Assembly: GCA_005881055.1 (NCBI GenBank)
Contig: VBHW01000161.1
Location: 1-6,731, forward strand
Direction: 5' to 3'
Source of the DNA: Chloroflexota bacterium
GTDB taxonomy: Bacteria > Chloroflexota > Limnocylindria > Limnocylindrales > CSP1-4
DNA length: 6,731 nt
How positions within the stretch are numbered: the first letter of the stretch is position 1; the number at the start of each line of letters is the position of its first letter. A model generated the notes under the pieces. The model was given only the letters and a program-made list of their open reading frames with translations, was not told the DNA's origin and did no database searches. Of the stretch, positions 1 to 6,061 are shown in pieces. The position numbers were made by a program, and so were the translations under genes.

Positions 1-1407
1 GTTCGCGCTCCCGAGGAGGGCGAGGAGGACAGCACCCGGATCCATCCCCCGCTCGGGGAGATGGTCGGTCGACTCCTCGGCCGCGCCGGGCGCGGGCGCC
101 TGCCGGACGCGCGGCGGCGGTGCGGCGAGCCGTTCGTGGACGATCGCGCCCGACGCGAGCGCGTGGGCTGGAACGCGCGCGAGCACCCGCGAGCCCCCGG
201 CGGGCCGTCCGTCGGCGTCGAGGCCTCCCTCCACGACGGTCACGTCGCCGTCCGCGGTCACCCGCCCGACGACCGCGACGGGGAGTCCCCAGCGCTCGCA
301 GACCTCGCGCACGGCCGGGGCTCGATCGGGCCGGACGATCGCGCACATGCGCTCCTGGCTCTCCGAGATCATCACCTCGAACGGGGCCATCACTGGTTCC
401 CGGCGCGGCACCGCGTCGAGGTCGACGACGATGCCGGTCCCGGCTCGGTCCGCCGTCTCCGAGGTCGCGCACGTGAGACCGCCGGCACCGAGGTCCTGGA
501 GGCCCTCGACGAGGCCGCGCTCGATGAGCTCGAGGCTCGCCTCGATGAGCAGCTTCTCCGCGAAGGGATCGCCGACCTGGACCGACGGCCGCTTGGACGG
601 ATCATCATGCGCGAATGTCGCCGACGCGAGGACCGATGCCCCGCCGATGCCGTCGCGGCCGGTCGTCGAGCCGATGAGCATGACGAGGTTGCCCGGCCCG
701 TTGGCTCGGGCGAAGGTCAGGCGGTCCAGCCGGACGAGCCCGATCGCCATGACGTTGACGAGCGGGTTGCCGGCATAGCTCGGGTCGAAGACGAGCTCGC
801 CGCCGACCGTGGGGACGCCGACGCAGTTGCCGTAGCCACCCACGCCGCGCACGACGCCGTCGACGAGGCGGCGCGTCCGCGCGTCGGCCGGGTCGCCGAA
901 CCTGAGGGCGTCGAGCACGGCGATCGGTCGCGCGCCCATCGTGAAGATGTCGCGGAGGATGCCGCCGACGCCGGTCGCCGCGCCCTGGTACGGCTCTACG
1001 GCGCTCGGGTGGTTGTGCGACTCGATCTTGAACGCGACCCCGAGCCCATCGCCGATCGCCACGACCCCTGCGTTCTCGCCCGGGCCGGCGACGACGCCCT
1101 CGCCCGCGGTCGGAAGGGTCCGCAGCAGCGGGCGGCTGCTCTTGTACGAGCAGTGCTCGCTCCACATGACGCCGAACATCGCGAGCTCGAGCTCGTTCGG
1201 GTCGCGGCCGAGTCGCTCGCGGATCGCCTCGAGCTCGTCGTCCGTGAGTCCGAGCGCCCGATGCAGCGGCGCCGGCGGCGGGACGGCCGCCCACGTGGCA
1301 GCACCCCGAGAGATCGGCAGTCCGGTGGGTTGGTCGACGACCGGCTGGGCGGCACGGTCGGGAGCGCCCTCGGTCGACCACTCGGTAGACACGGGCTCGA
1401 CCGTCAC
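1..1407 (-). CDS. purL: Phosphoribosylformylglycinamidine (FGAM) synthase, synthetase subunit PurL, 3' end outside window
   Basis: PurL is the ATP-dependent synthetase subunit of FGAM synthase. It converts FGAR to FGAM using ammonia channelled from PurQ, in a cytoplasmic complex with PurS. The 469 codons visible here are open to the window edge and cover the N-terminal part of a family usually about 720-760 residues long. Clear family blocks are MWSEHCSYK (residues 81-89), GPGENAGVV (108-116), the active-site segment SHNHPSAVEPYQGAATGVGG (130-149), RDIFTMGARPIA (152-163), GLQDLGAGG (302-310) and ISESQERM (347-354). The frame stays intact through these blocks. The GTG start at 1407 forms a GTGA overlap with the purQ stop and has a GGGGG stretch just upstream. 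This start gives about 48 residues before the first family-like segment (LHRALGLTDDELEAI), longer than the roughly 20 in Bacillus subtilis, so a later GTG (1392) is possible. The identity is secure and only the exact start is open. Confidence 0.97.
   Translation of the reverse strand, partial: MTVEPVSTEWSTEGAPDRAAQPVVDQPTGLPISRGAATWAAVPPPAPLHRALGLTDDELEAIRERLGRDPNELELAMFGVMWSEHCSYKSSRPLLRTLPTAGEGVVAGPGENAGVVAIGDGLGVAFKIESHNHPSAVEPYQGAATGVGGILRDIFTMGARPIAVLDALRFGDPADARTRRLVDGVVRGVGGYGNCVGVPTVGGELVFDPSYAGNPLVNVMAIGLVRLDRLTFARANGPGNLVMLIGSTTGRDGIGGASVLASATFAHDDPSKRPSVQVGDPFAEKLLIEASLELIERGLVEGLQDLGAGGLTCATSETADRAGTGIVVDLDAVPRREPVMAPFEVMISESQERMCAIVRPDRAPAVREVCERWGLPVAVVGRVTADGDVTVVEGGLDADGRPAGGSRVLARVPAHALASGAIVHERLAAPPPRVRQAPAPGAAEESTDHLPERGMDPGAVLLALLGSAN
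1404..1407 (-). promoter_or_regulatory. GTGA stop/start overlap, purQ-purL
   Basis: The purL GTG (1407-1405) overlaps the purQ TGA (1406-1404), the same arrangement as purS/purQ, so all three FGAM synthase subunits appear to be read as a coupled unit. Confidence 0.78.
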
Positions 1408-2138
1408 GACGCCCCCACGACGGCCGGCATCCCGGCCGTGCGCTCCGCCGCCGAGGCGACGAGCGAGCGGAGGATGAGCATGCCGTCGTCCGACCCGAGG
1501 ATCGCCTCGCTCGCCCGCTCCGGGTGGGGCATGAGGCCTGCGACGTTGCCGGCCGCATTGAGGACGCCGGCGATCCCTCGCAGCGAGCCGTTCGGGTTGG
1601 ATTCCGCGTCGCCGGTCCACGCGGCGTGCCCGTCGGCGTAGCGGAACAGGACCCGACCCTCCGCCTCGAGGGCGCTCAGCGACTCCTCGTCCGCGTAGTA
1701 GCAGCCCTCGCCGTGGGCGATCGGCATCCGCAGCGGGTGCCTGTCGGGCACCTCGCGGGTGAACGGAGTGTCGAGGCGCTCCGCGACGATCCGCACGTCG
1801 CGGCCAAGGAAGCGCAGGCCCCGGTTGCGGAGGAGTGCACCGGGGACGAGGCCCGCCTCGGCGAGGACCTGGAAGCCGTTGCAGATCCCGAGCACGAGCC
1901 CGCCGTCCGCGGCGAACGCCGCGACGCTGCGCATGACCGGGCTGAATCGTGCGATGACGCCGGCCCGCAGGTAGTCGCCGTACGCGAACCCGCCCGGCAG
2001 GACGACCGCGGAGACGCCGTCGAGATCGGCGACCTCGTGCCACAGCGCAACCGCCTCGGCGCCGGCGAGCTCGAGCCCTCGGAGCGTGTCGCGGTCGCAG
2101 TTGCTGCCCGGGAAGACGACGACCCCGATCCGCGTCAC
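1404..2138 (-). CDS. purQ: FGAM synthase, glutamine amidotransferase subunit PurQ
   Basis: PurQ hydrolyses glutamine and passes ammonia to PurL for the FGAR to FGAM step. The 244-residue product is a complete class I glutamine amidotransferase, slightly longer than the usual 220-230. It opens with IGVVVFPGSNCD (4-15) and has the oxyanion-loop motif VVLPGGFAYGDYLRAG (45-60). The nucleophile elbow GICNGFQ (84-90) carries catalytic Cys86, and MPHPER (203-208) supplies His205 and Glu207 of the triad. The GTG start at 2138 overlaps the purS stop as GTGA and is preceded by a GGAGG ribosome binding site with a 7-base spacer inside the purS coding sequence. The stop overlaps the purL GTG in the same way, which suggests translational coupling and balanced production of the complex. 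The last 15 or so residues (after SLVASAAER) are a short nonconserved tail. Confidence 0.97.
   Translation of the reverse strand: MTRIGVVVFPGSNCDRDTLRGLELAGAEAVALWHEVADLDGVSAVVLPGGFAYGDYLRAGVIARFSPVMRSVAAFAADGGLVLGICNGFQVLAEAGLVPGALLRNRGLRFLGRDVRIVAERLDTPFTREVPDRHPLRMPIAHGEGCYYADEESLSALEAEGRVLFRYADGHAAWTGDAESNPNGSLRGIAGVLNAAGNVAGLMPHPERASEAILGSDDGMLILRSLVASAAERTAGMPAVVGAS
2135..2138 (-). promoter_or_regulatory. GTGA stop/start overlap, purS-purQ
   Basis: The purQ GTG (2138-2136) overlaps the purS TGA (2137-2135). With the GGAGG site upstream, it likely couples synthesis of two partners of the same complex. Confidence 0.8.
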
Positions 2139-2458
2139 CTGGCCGCCTCCAGCTGCGCGACGCCGCCGAGGAGCTCGACGGCGTAGGCCTCGATGAGCGG
2201 GTTGGCGAGCAGCTCCGAGGCGAGCCGATCGACCGTCGCGCGTGCCTCTGCCTCCGAACCGGCGGTCACCGTCAGCTCCACGCGGCGGCCCACCCGGACG
2301 TCGGTGACACCGTGAACGTCGAGGTGGCCCAGGCTGGCCTCGACGGCACGGCCCTGGGGGTCGAGGATGCCCGGCTTCGGGGTCACGTTCACGGCGAACC
2401 GGAACGCGCCGCCATTCGTCGCGGCGGCCCCGCTCGACACGGCCGCTCCGCCCGACAC
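2135..2458 (-). CDS. purS: FGAM synthase, small subunit PurS
   Basis: PurS is the small dimeric subunit that bridges PurQ and PurL in the FGAM synthase complex. The recognisable family core runs from FRFAVNVTPKPGILDPQG to LLANPLIEAYAVELLG, about 80 residues, which is the normal full length. Typical landmarks are the opening strand followed by KPGILDPQGRAVE, then VRVGRRVEL, and a closing LLANPLIEAY segment. The start is uncertain. The chosen GTG at 2458 has GGAG five bases upstream and gives 107 residues with an Ala/Gly/Ser-rich leader. A GTG at 2440, also with GGAG five bases upstream, gives 101 residues. A GTG at 2479 overlaps the end of purC. An ATG at 2548 would lie deep inside purC, and the extra sequence looks like an out-of-frame read. 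The stop is shared with the purQ start. The identity is firm and the start moderate. Confidence 0.88.
   Translation of the reverse strand: MSGGAAVSSGAAATNGGAFRFAVNVTPKPGILDPQGRAVEASLGHLDVHGVTDVRVGRRVELTVTAGSEAEARATVDRLASELLANPLIEAYAVELLGGVAQLEAAR
2146..2150 (-). promoter_or_regulatory. Ribosome binding site for purQ
   Basis: GGAGG lies 7 bases before the GTG at 2138, within the final codons of purS. It supports the GTG start and the GTGA overlap with the purS stop. Confidence 0.75.
2423..2458 (-). repeat. Imperfect 18-bp tandem repeat at the purS 5' end
   Basis: Two adjacent 18-base units on the coding strand, GTGTCGGGCGGAGCGGCC (2458-2441) and GTGTCGAGCGGGGCCGCC (2440-2423), match at 15 of 18 positions. 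They encode VSGGAA and VSSGAA. Each begins with a GTG that could start purS, and each of these GTGs has a GGAG five bases before it, so the repeat doubles the plausible start site. Confidence 0.7.
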
Positions 2459-2468
2459 AGTGGCTCCG

Positions 2469-3432
2469 TCAGCGGTCACGGACGATCTCGTCGCCGGCGA
2501 GGTACCGCGCGAAGCTCGCGCCCGTGATCCGTTCGAAGGCCGCAACATAGCGCTCGCGCGTGCCGGCCACGATGTCGGCCGGCAGCTCCGGACCGGGGGC
2601 CGTCTTGCCCCACGGCCCAGTCGCGGACGAACTGCTTGTCGTACGACGGCTGCGCGCCCCCGGGCTCGAATGCGGCGGCCTCCCAGAACCGCGACGAGTC
2701 GGGTGTCAGGACCTCGTCCGCGAGGACGAGCTCGCCCGTGCGCGGATCCGTCCCGAACTCGAACTTCGTGTCCGCGACGAGGATGCCGACGCGCTCTGTC
2801 AATGCCGCTGCGTACCCATAGAGCCGCAGGGCGACATCGCGGACTCGCTCAGCCAACGCACGGGCGGCGTTGTCGCCGCCCAGCAGCTCGACCATCTCAT
2901 CGAACGGGATGTTCTCGTCATGGGCGCCCTGCTCGGCCTTCGTCGAGGGCGTGAAGATCGGCTCGGGCAGCCGGTCGCTCTCGCGCATGCCCTCCGGCAG
3001 GCGGAGTCCGCACAGCTCGCCAGTGGCCTGGTAGGCCTTCCAGCCGCTGCCGGCGATGTAGCCGCGGACGATGATTTCGACCGGCAGGATGTCGACCTCC
3101 CGGCAGAGCATCATCCGGCCGCGCAGGGCCTCGACGGCGATCTCGTCGTCGTCGCGTGACCGCTCCGACTGGCGGATGACGGCTCGCTGGAGGTCGGGCG
3201 GCAGCGCGTCGGGGTCCGTGGTGATGAGGTGGTTCGCGACGATGCCGGACGTCGCGCCGAACCAGAACCGCGAGAGGCCGGTGAGGACCTTGCCCTTGTC
3301 GGGGATCGGCGTCGGCAGGACGACGTCGAACGCCGAGAGGCGGTCCGAGGCGACGATGAGGAGCCGATCGTCGCCGAGTCGGTAGAGGTCCCGGACCTTG
3401 CCGGACCGCACGAACATCTCAGCGAGCGACAT
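2469..3432 (-). CDS. purC: SAICAR synthetase PurC, with a frameshift near the C-terminus
   Basis: PurC joins CAIR and aspartate using ATP to give SAICAR, the substrate of PurB. Residues 1-272 in the first frame are a textbook long-form PurC: GKVRDLY (11-17), SAFDVVLPTPIPDKG (33-47), LPVEIIVRGYIAGSGWKAY (116-134), TPSTKAEQGAHDENI (161-175), VADTKFEFG (219-227), DEVLTPDSSRFW (239-250) and YDKQFVRDW (264-272). After this the frame becomes Arg-rich and unlike the family, ending at TGA 2478-2476 (318 residues). In the neighbouring frame the expected ending continues: GKTAPGPELPADIV, GTRERYVAAFERITG, then SFARYLAGDEIVRDR and TGA 2471-2469. Removing one G from the run at 2608-2611 joins the two (DWAVGKTAPGP) and gives 320 residues. 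The ATG at 3432 follows a GGAGGA site and overlaps the purB end by 14 bases. An upstream in-frame extension to 3630 is a shadow of purB. Whether this is a sequencing error or a real mutation cannot be told from the sequence. Confidence 0.93.
2608..2611 (-). other. Likely frameshift site in purC (four-base G run)
   Basis: The coding strand reads GCC GTG GGG CAA GAC after the conserved QFVRDW. With one G fewer it would read GCC GTG GGC AAG ACG GCC, giving AVGKTA and leading straight into the conserved C-terminal segment. The mononucleotide run is the simplest place for a one-base length error, but the family gap is variable here. A two-base loss anywhere between the codons for W272 and the next Gly-Lys would also restore the frame. 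Confidence 0.75.
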
Positions 3433-4741
3433 GGCTCCTCCGTTCGAGTGCTTCGAGGCGGGCGATGATCGAGGGGACGTGGCGGAGCGCGGCAGCGTCG
3501 TCGAAGCACGCGTCGAGCGCCGCGAGCGAGAGTCGCTTGGCGACGAGCGGATCGAGGGCCAGCAGCTCGCGCAGGGGTCGGCGCTCGTCGGCGGCCCGAA
3601 GCGACGCGCGCTGGACGATCGCATACGCATCTTCGCGCGAGCAGCCGGCCTCGTCCACGAGCGCCACGAGGACGCGGCTGCTTGCGTGCAGCCCGAGCCC
3701 GCGCTCGATGTTCTCGCGCATCCGCTCGCCCCGGACGACGAGGCCCTCCATGACGCCGGCGAACTTCACGAGCATGTAGTCGAGGAGGATCGTCGCGTCG
3801 GGCAGGATCACCCGCTCGGCGCTGCTGTGGCTGATGTCCCGTTCGTGCCAGAGGGGCTGGTCCTCGAACGCGGTGTGCGCGTAGCCCCGGAGGAGCCGCG
3901 CGAGGCCGGCGATCCGCTCGCAGACGATCGGGTTGCGTTTGTGGGGCATCGCGCTGCTGCCCTTCTGGCCGGCGCGGAACGGCTCCTGGAGCTCGCCGAT
4001 CTCGGTGTGCTGGAGGTTGCGGATCTCGGTCGCGAAGCGCTCCAGGGAGCCGCCGGTGATCGCGATCGCGGCGAGCAACGCCGCGTGCCGGTCGCGCTGG
4101 ACGATCTGGGTGCTGACCGGGTCGACGTGGACTCCGAGCTCCGCGAGGACCTCCGCCTCGATCTCCGGCCCGAGGTGGCTGTACGTCCCGACCGGACCCG
4201 AGACCTTGCCGGTCGCCACGTCGTCGACCGCGGAGGTGAGGCGCCGGCGGTCGCGGTCGAGCTCGAAGGCCCAACCGGCGAGCTTCGCCCCGAGCGTCGT
4301 CGGTTCGGCATGGACGCTGTGGGTGCGGCCCATCATCAGCGTGTCCGCCTCCGCCCGGGCGCGTCGGACGAGGACCGCGATGAGCGCATCGCAGTCGGCG
4401 ATGAGCCGCTCGCCGGCGGAACGCAGCTGGAGGGCCAGTGCGGTGTCGACGACGTCGCTGCTCGTCAGCCCGAGATGGAGGTAGCGGCCGTCCGGCCCAA
4501 CGGTCTCCGCGACCTGGCTGACGAACGCGATGACGTCGTGGTCGGTCGACCGCTCGAGCTCGGCGATGCGGCCGACGTCGACGGTCGCCTTCGCCTCGAT
4601 CGCAGCGACGGCGCTTCCGGGGACGAGGCCGCGGTTCGCCTGCGCGCGGGCGACCGCGATCTCCACGCGGAGCATCGCCGCGAACCGGGCCTCGTCGGCC
4701 CAGATCGCACCCATCTCCGGCAACGTGTAGCGCGGGATCAC
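3419..4741 (-). CDS. purB: Adenylosuccinate lyase PurB
   Basis: PurB acts twice in purine synthesis: it splits SAICAR to AICAR plus fumarate, and adenylosuccinate to AMP plus fumarate. It belongs to the fumarase/aspartase superfamily, which forms homotetramers with shared active sites. The 440-residue product shows STDHDVIAF (65-73), LHLGLTSSDVVDT (88-100), GRTHSVHAEP (138-147) and the superfamily signature GSSAMPHKRNP (261-271), whose flexible loop carries the catalytic serine. With the GTG start at 4741, His68, His89 and His141 fall at the same numbers I recall for the catalytic histidines of the Bacillus subtilis enzyme, which supports this start. The frame stays open upstream to 4819, but that part is a shadow of purD. 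The start makes a GTGA overlap with the purD stop, and AGGCGG lies 7 bases upstream. The end overlaps purC by 14 bases. PurB lies between purD and purC, so its substrate's producer is the next gene. Confidence 0.97.
   Translation of the reverse strand: MIPRYTLPEMGAIWADEARFAAMLRVEIAVARAQANRGLVPGSAVAAIEAKATVDVGRIAELERSTDHDVIAFVSQVAETVGPDGRYLHLGLTSSDVVDTALALQLRSAGERLIADCDALIAVLVRRARAEADTLMMGRTHSVHAEPTTLGAKLAGWAFELDRDRRRLTSAVDDVATGKVSGPVGTYSHLGPEIEAEVLAELGVHVDPVSTQIVQRDRHAALLAAIAITGGSLERFATEIRNLQHTEIGELQEPFRAGQKGSSAMPHKRNPIVCERIAGLARLLRGYAHTAFEDQPLWHERDISHSSAERVILPDATILLDYMLVKFAGVMEGLVVRGERMRENIERGLGLHASSRVLVALVDEAGCSREDAYAIVQRASLRAADERRPLRELLALDPLVAKRLSLAALDACFDDAAALRHVPSIIARLEALERRSHVAR
3436..3441 (-). 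promoter_or_regulatory. Ribosome binding site for purC
   Basis: The coding strand has GGAGGA followed by three bases and then ATG at 3432, inside the last codons of purB. It is the strongest Shine-Dalgarno match in the window. It fixes the purC start at the MSLAEMFVRSGKVRDLY position, not at the upstream in-frame ATG at 3630. Confidence 0.8.
4738..4741 (-). promoter_or_regulatory. GTGA stop/start overlap, purD-purB
   Basis: The GTG of purB (4741-4739) and the TGA of purD (4740-4738) share bases. This geometry usually means termination-reinitiation coupling, so purB translation probably depends on purD translation. Confidence 0.8.
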
Positions 4742-6051
4742 GAGGCTGCCGCCTGTGGCACTGGGTTCGACGACGCGACGTGGGACGCGATGTCGTGGCG
4801 CCGCTGCATCCCCGGCCACGAGATCTGGGCGGCCCCGCGATCCGCGGCGAATTGCGCATCCTCGAGGTCACCGCCGACGTCCACGACCGTCAGCACCCGG
4901 CCCCCGTTCGTTCCCCAGCCGCCGCCGCGCCGGCGGGCGGTGCCGGCATGGAAGACCAGGGAGCCCGCGTACCGGGCGTCGTCGATTCCCTCGATGGGAT
5001 CGCCGCGGCGAGGGTCGCCCGGATAGCCCTCCGCCGCGAGGACGATGCCGACGGCCGCGCGGGGGTCGACCGGAAGCGGCGAGACGGCTCGAAGCGAGCC
5101 GCGCGCCGCGGCGAGGAGAACGGGCCCGAGCGGACCTGCGAGCCTCGGCAGGATCACCTGCGTCTCCGGGTCGCCGAAACGAGCGTTGAACTCGAGGAGG
5201 CGCGGACCGGCTGCCGTGAGCATGAGGCCGGCGTAGAGGGCGCCGCGGAACGGCGTCCCCCGTCGGGCGAGCTCGCCAAGGACCGGGCGGTGGAACCGGC
5301 CGAGGATCTCGTCGGTCGCTTCGTCGGGAAGGTCGGGCAGCGGAGAGTAGGCGCCCATCCCACCGGTGTTCGGTCCGGTGTCGCCGTCGCCGAGGCGCTT
5401 GTAGTCGCGTGAGATCGGAAGCGCCAGTGCCTCACGACCGTCGCAGAGCGCGATGACGCTCGCCTCGCGCCCGTCCAGTCGCTCCTCCACGACGAGGTCG
5501 CCCTCGATCGCCCGGATCGCGTCGGCTGCCTCGTCCGCGGTGTCGCACACGACGACGCCCTTGCCCCCGGCCAATCCGTCGACCTTGACGACGGCGCCGC
5601 CGCTCGCGGCGAATTCCGCCGCCAGCTCACGGGCGGCATGACGATCCGCCGCACGGAACGCCCGGCCGCGGGCCATCGGCACCCCGGCCGCGGTCGCGAT
5701 CTCCCGGCAGAACGCCTTGGAGCTCTCGATCCGGGCCGCCGCGGCCGTCGGACCGAACACGGCGATCCCGGCGTCGATGAGGTCATCTGCGACGCCGACC
5801 GCAAGAGGCGATTCGGGGCCGATGACGACGAGCTCGGCCGCAAAGGATCGAGCGATCGCGACGACGTCCGAGGCATTCGACGGGTCAGCGGCGACGATTC
5901 GCACGCGCGGCTCTTCCGCGATGCCGTCGGAGCCCGGGAGCACGAAGATCTCGTTCACGCCCGGCTCGGACGCGAGCTTCCAGGCGAGTGCGTGCTCGCG
6001 GCCGCCGCCCCCGACGATGAGGATCCGGGTGGGCATGACCGGCAGGCTCAT
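4738..6051 (-). CDS. purD: Phosphoribosylamine--glycine ligase (GAR synthetase) PurD
   Basis: PurD joins 5-phosphoribosylamine and glycine with ATP to give GAR, the second step of the pathway. The 437-residue protein is full length with the usual ATP-grasp order: N-terminal VGGGGREHAL (13-22), GPESPLAVG (78-86), the ATP-binding VKVDGLAGGKGVVV (155-168), RDYKRLGDGDTGPNTGGMG (215-233), the family signature EFNARFGDPETQ (287-298), and a C-terminal domain with GRVLTVV (384-390). No key motif is broken. The start at ATG 6051 lies 10 bases after the purA stop. A second ATG at 6036 (MPTRILIVGGGG) would match the family's usual short N-terminus, and neither has a strong ribosome binding site. The last 15 or so residues (HVASSNPVPQAAAS region) are nonconserved, and their final codons are shared with the purB start region. 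Confidence 0.97.
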   Translation of the reverse strand: MSLPVMPTRILIVGGGGREHALAWKLASEPGVNEIFVLPGSDGIAEEPRVRIVAADPSNASDVVAIARSFAAELVVIGPESPLAVGVADDLIDAGIAVFGPTAAAARIESSKAFCREIATAAGVPMARGRAFRAADRHAARELAAEFAASGGAVVKVDGLAGGKGVVVCDTADEAADAIRAIEGDLVVEERLDGREASVIALCDGREALALPISRDYKRLGDGDTGPNTGGMGAYSPLPDLPDEATDEILGRFHRPVLGELARRGTPFRGALYAGLMLTAAGPRLLEFNARFGDPETQVILPRLAGPLGPVLLAAARGSLRAVSPLPVDPRAAVGIVLAAEGYPGDPRRGDPIEGIDDARYAGSLVFHAGTARRRGGGWGTNGGRVLTVVDVGGDLEDAQFAADRGAAQISWPGMQRRHDIASHVASSNPVPQAAAS

Positions 6052-6061
6052 CCGGGCACCG

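Noticed and set aside
605..1558. 317-codon minus-strand open frame over purL and purQ
   Set aside because: It is an Arg-rich frame offset from purL, and the purL frame is continuous with family motifs through the same bases.
61..1641. 526-codon open frame on the plus strand
   Set aside because: It lies antisense to purL and purQ, is rich in Arg, Asp, Ala and Glu, and has no recognisable domain. Long antisense frames are expected where third codon positions are almost all G or C.
2459..2548. Upstream ATG start for purS at 2548
   Set aside because: The extra residues fall inside the conserved purC C-terminal coding sequence and read like an out-of-frame product. The PurS core begins only at 2404.
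3111..4871. 586-codon open frame on the minus strand in another frame over purB
   Set aside because: It is extremely Arg/Pro-rich and out of frame with purB, which has all its catalytic motifs. Its tail also overlaps purC out of frame.
3398..5026. 542-codon open frame on the plus strand
   Set aside because: It runs antisense across purB and the ends of purD and purC, with repetitive Arg/Asp/Ala/Val composition and no family motifs. The minus strand carries clear enzymes over the whole stretch.
6052..6061. Possible promoter or terminator between purA and purD
   Set aside because: The gap is only 10 bases, too short for either, and shows no inverted repeat or T-rich tract.
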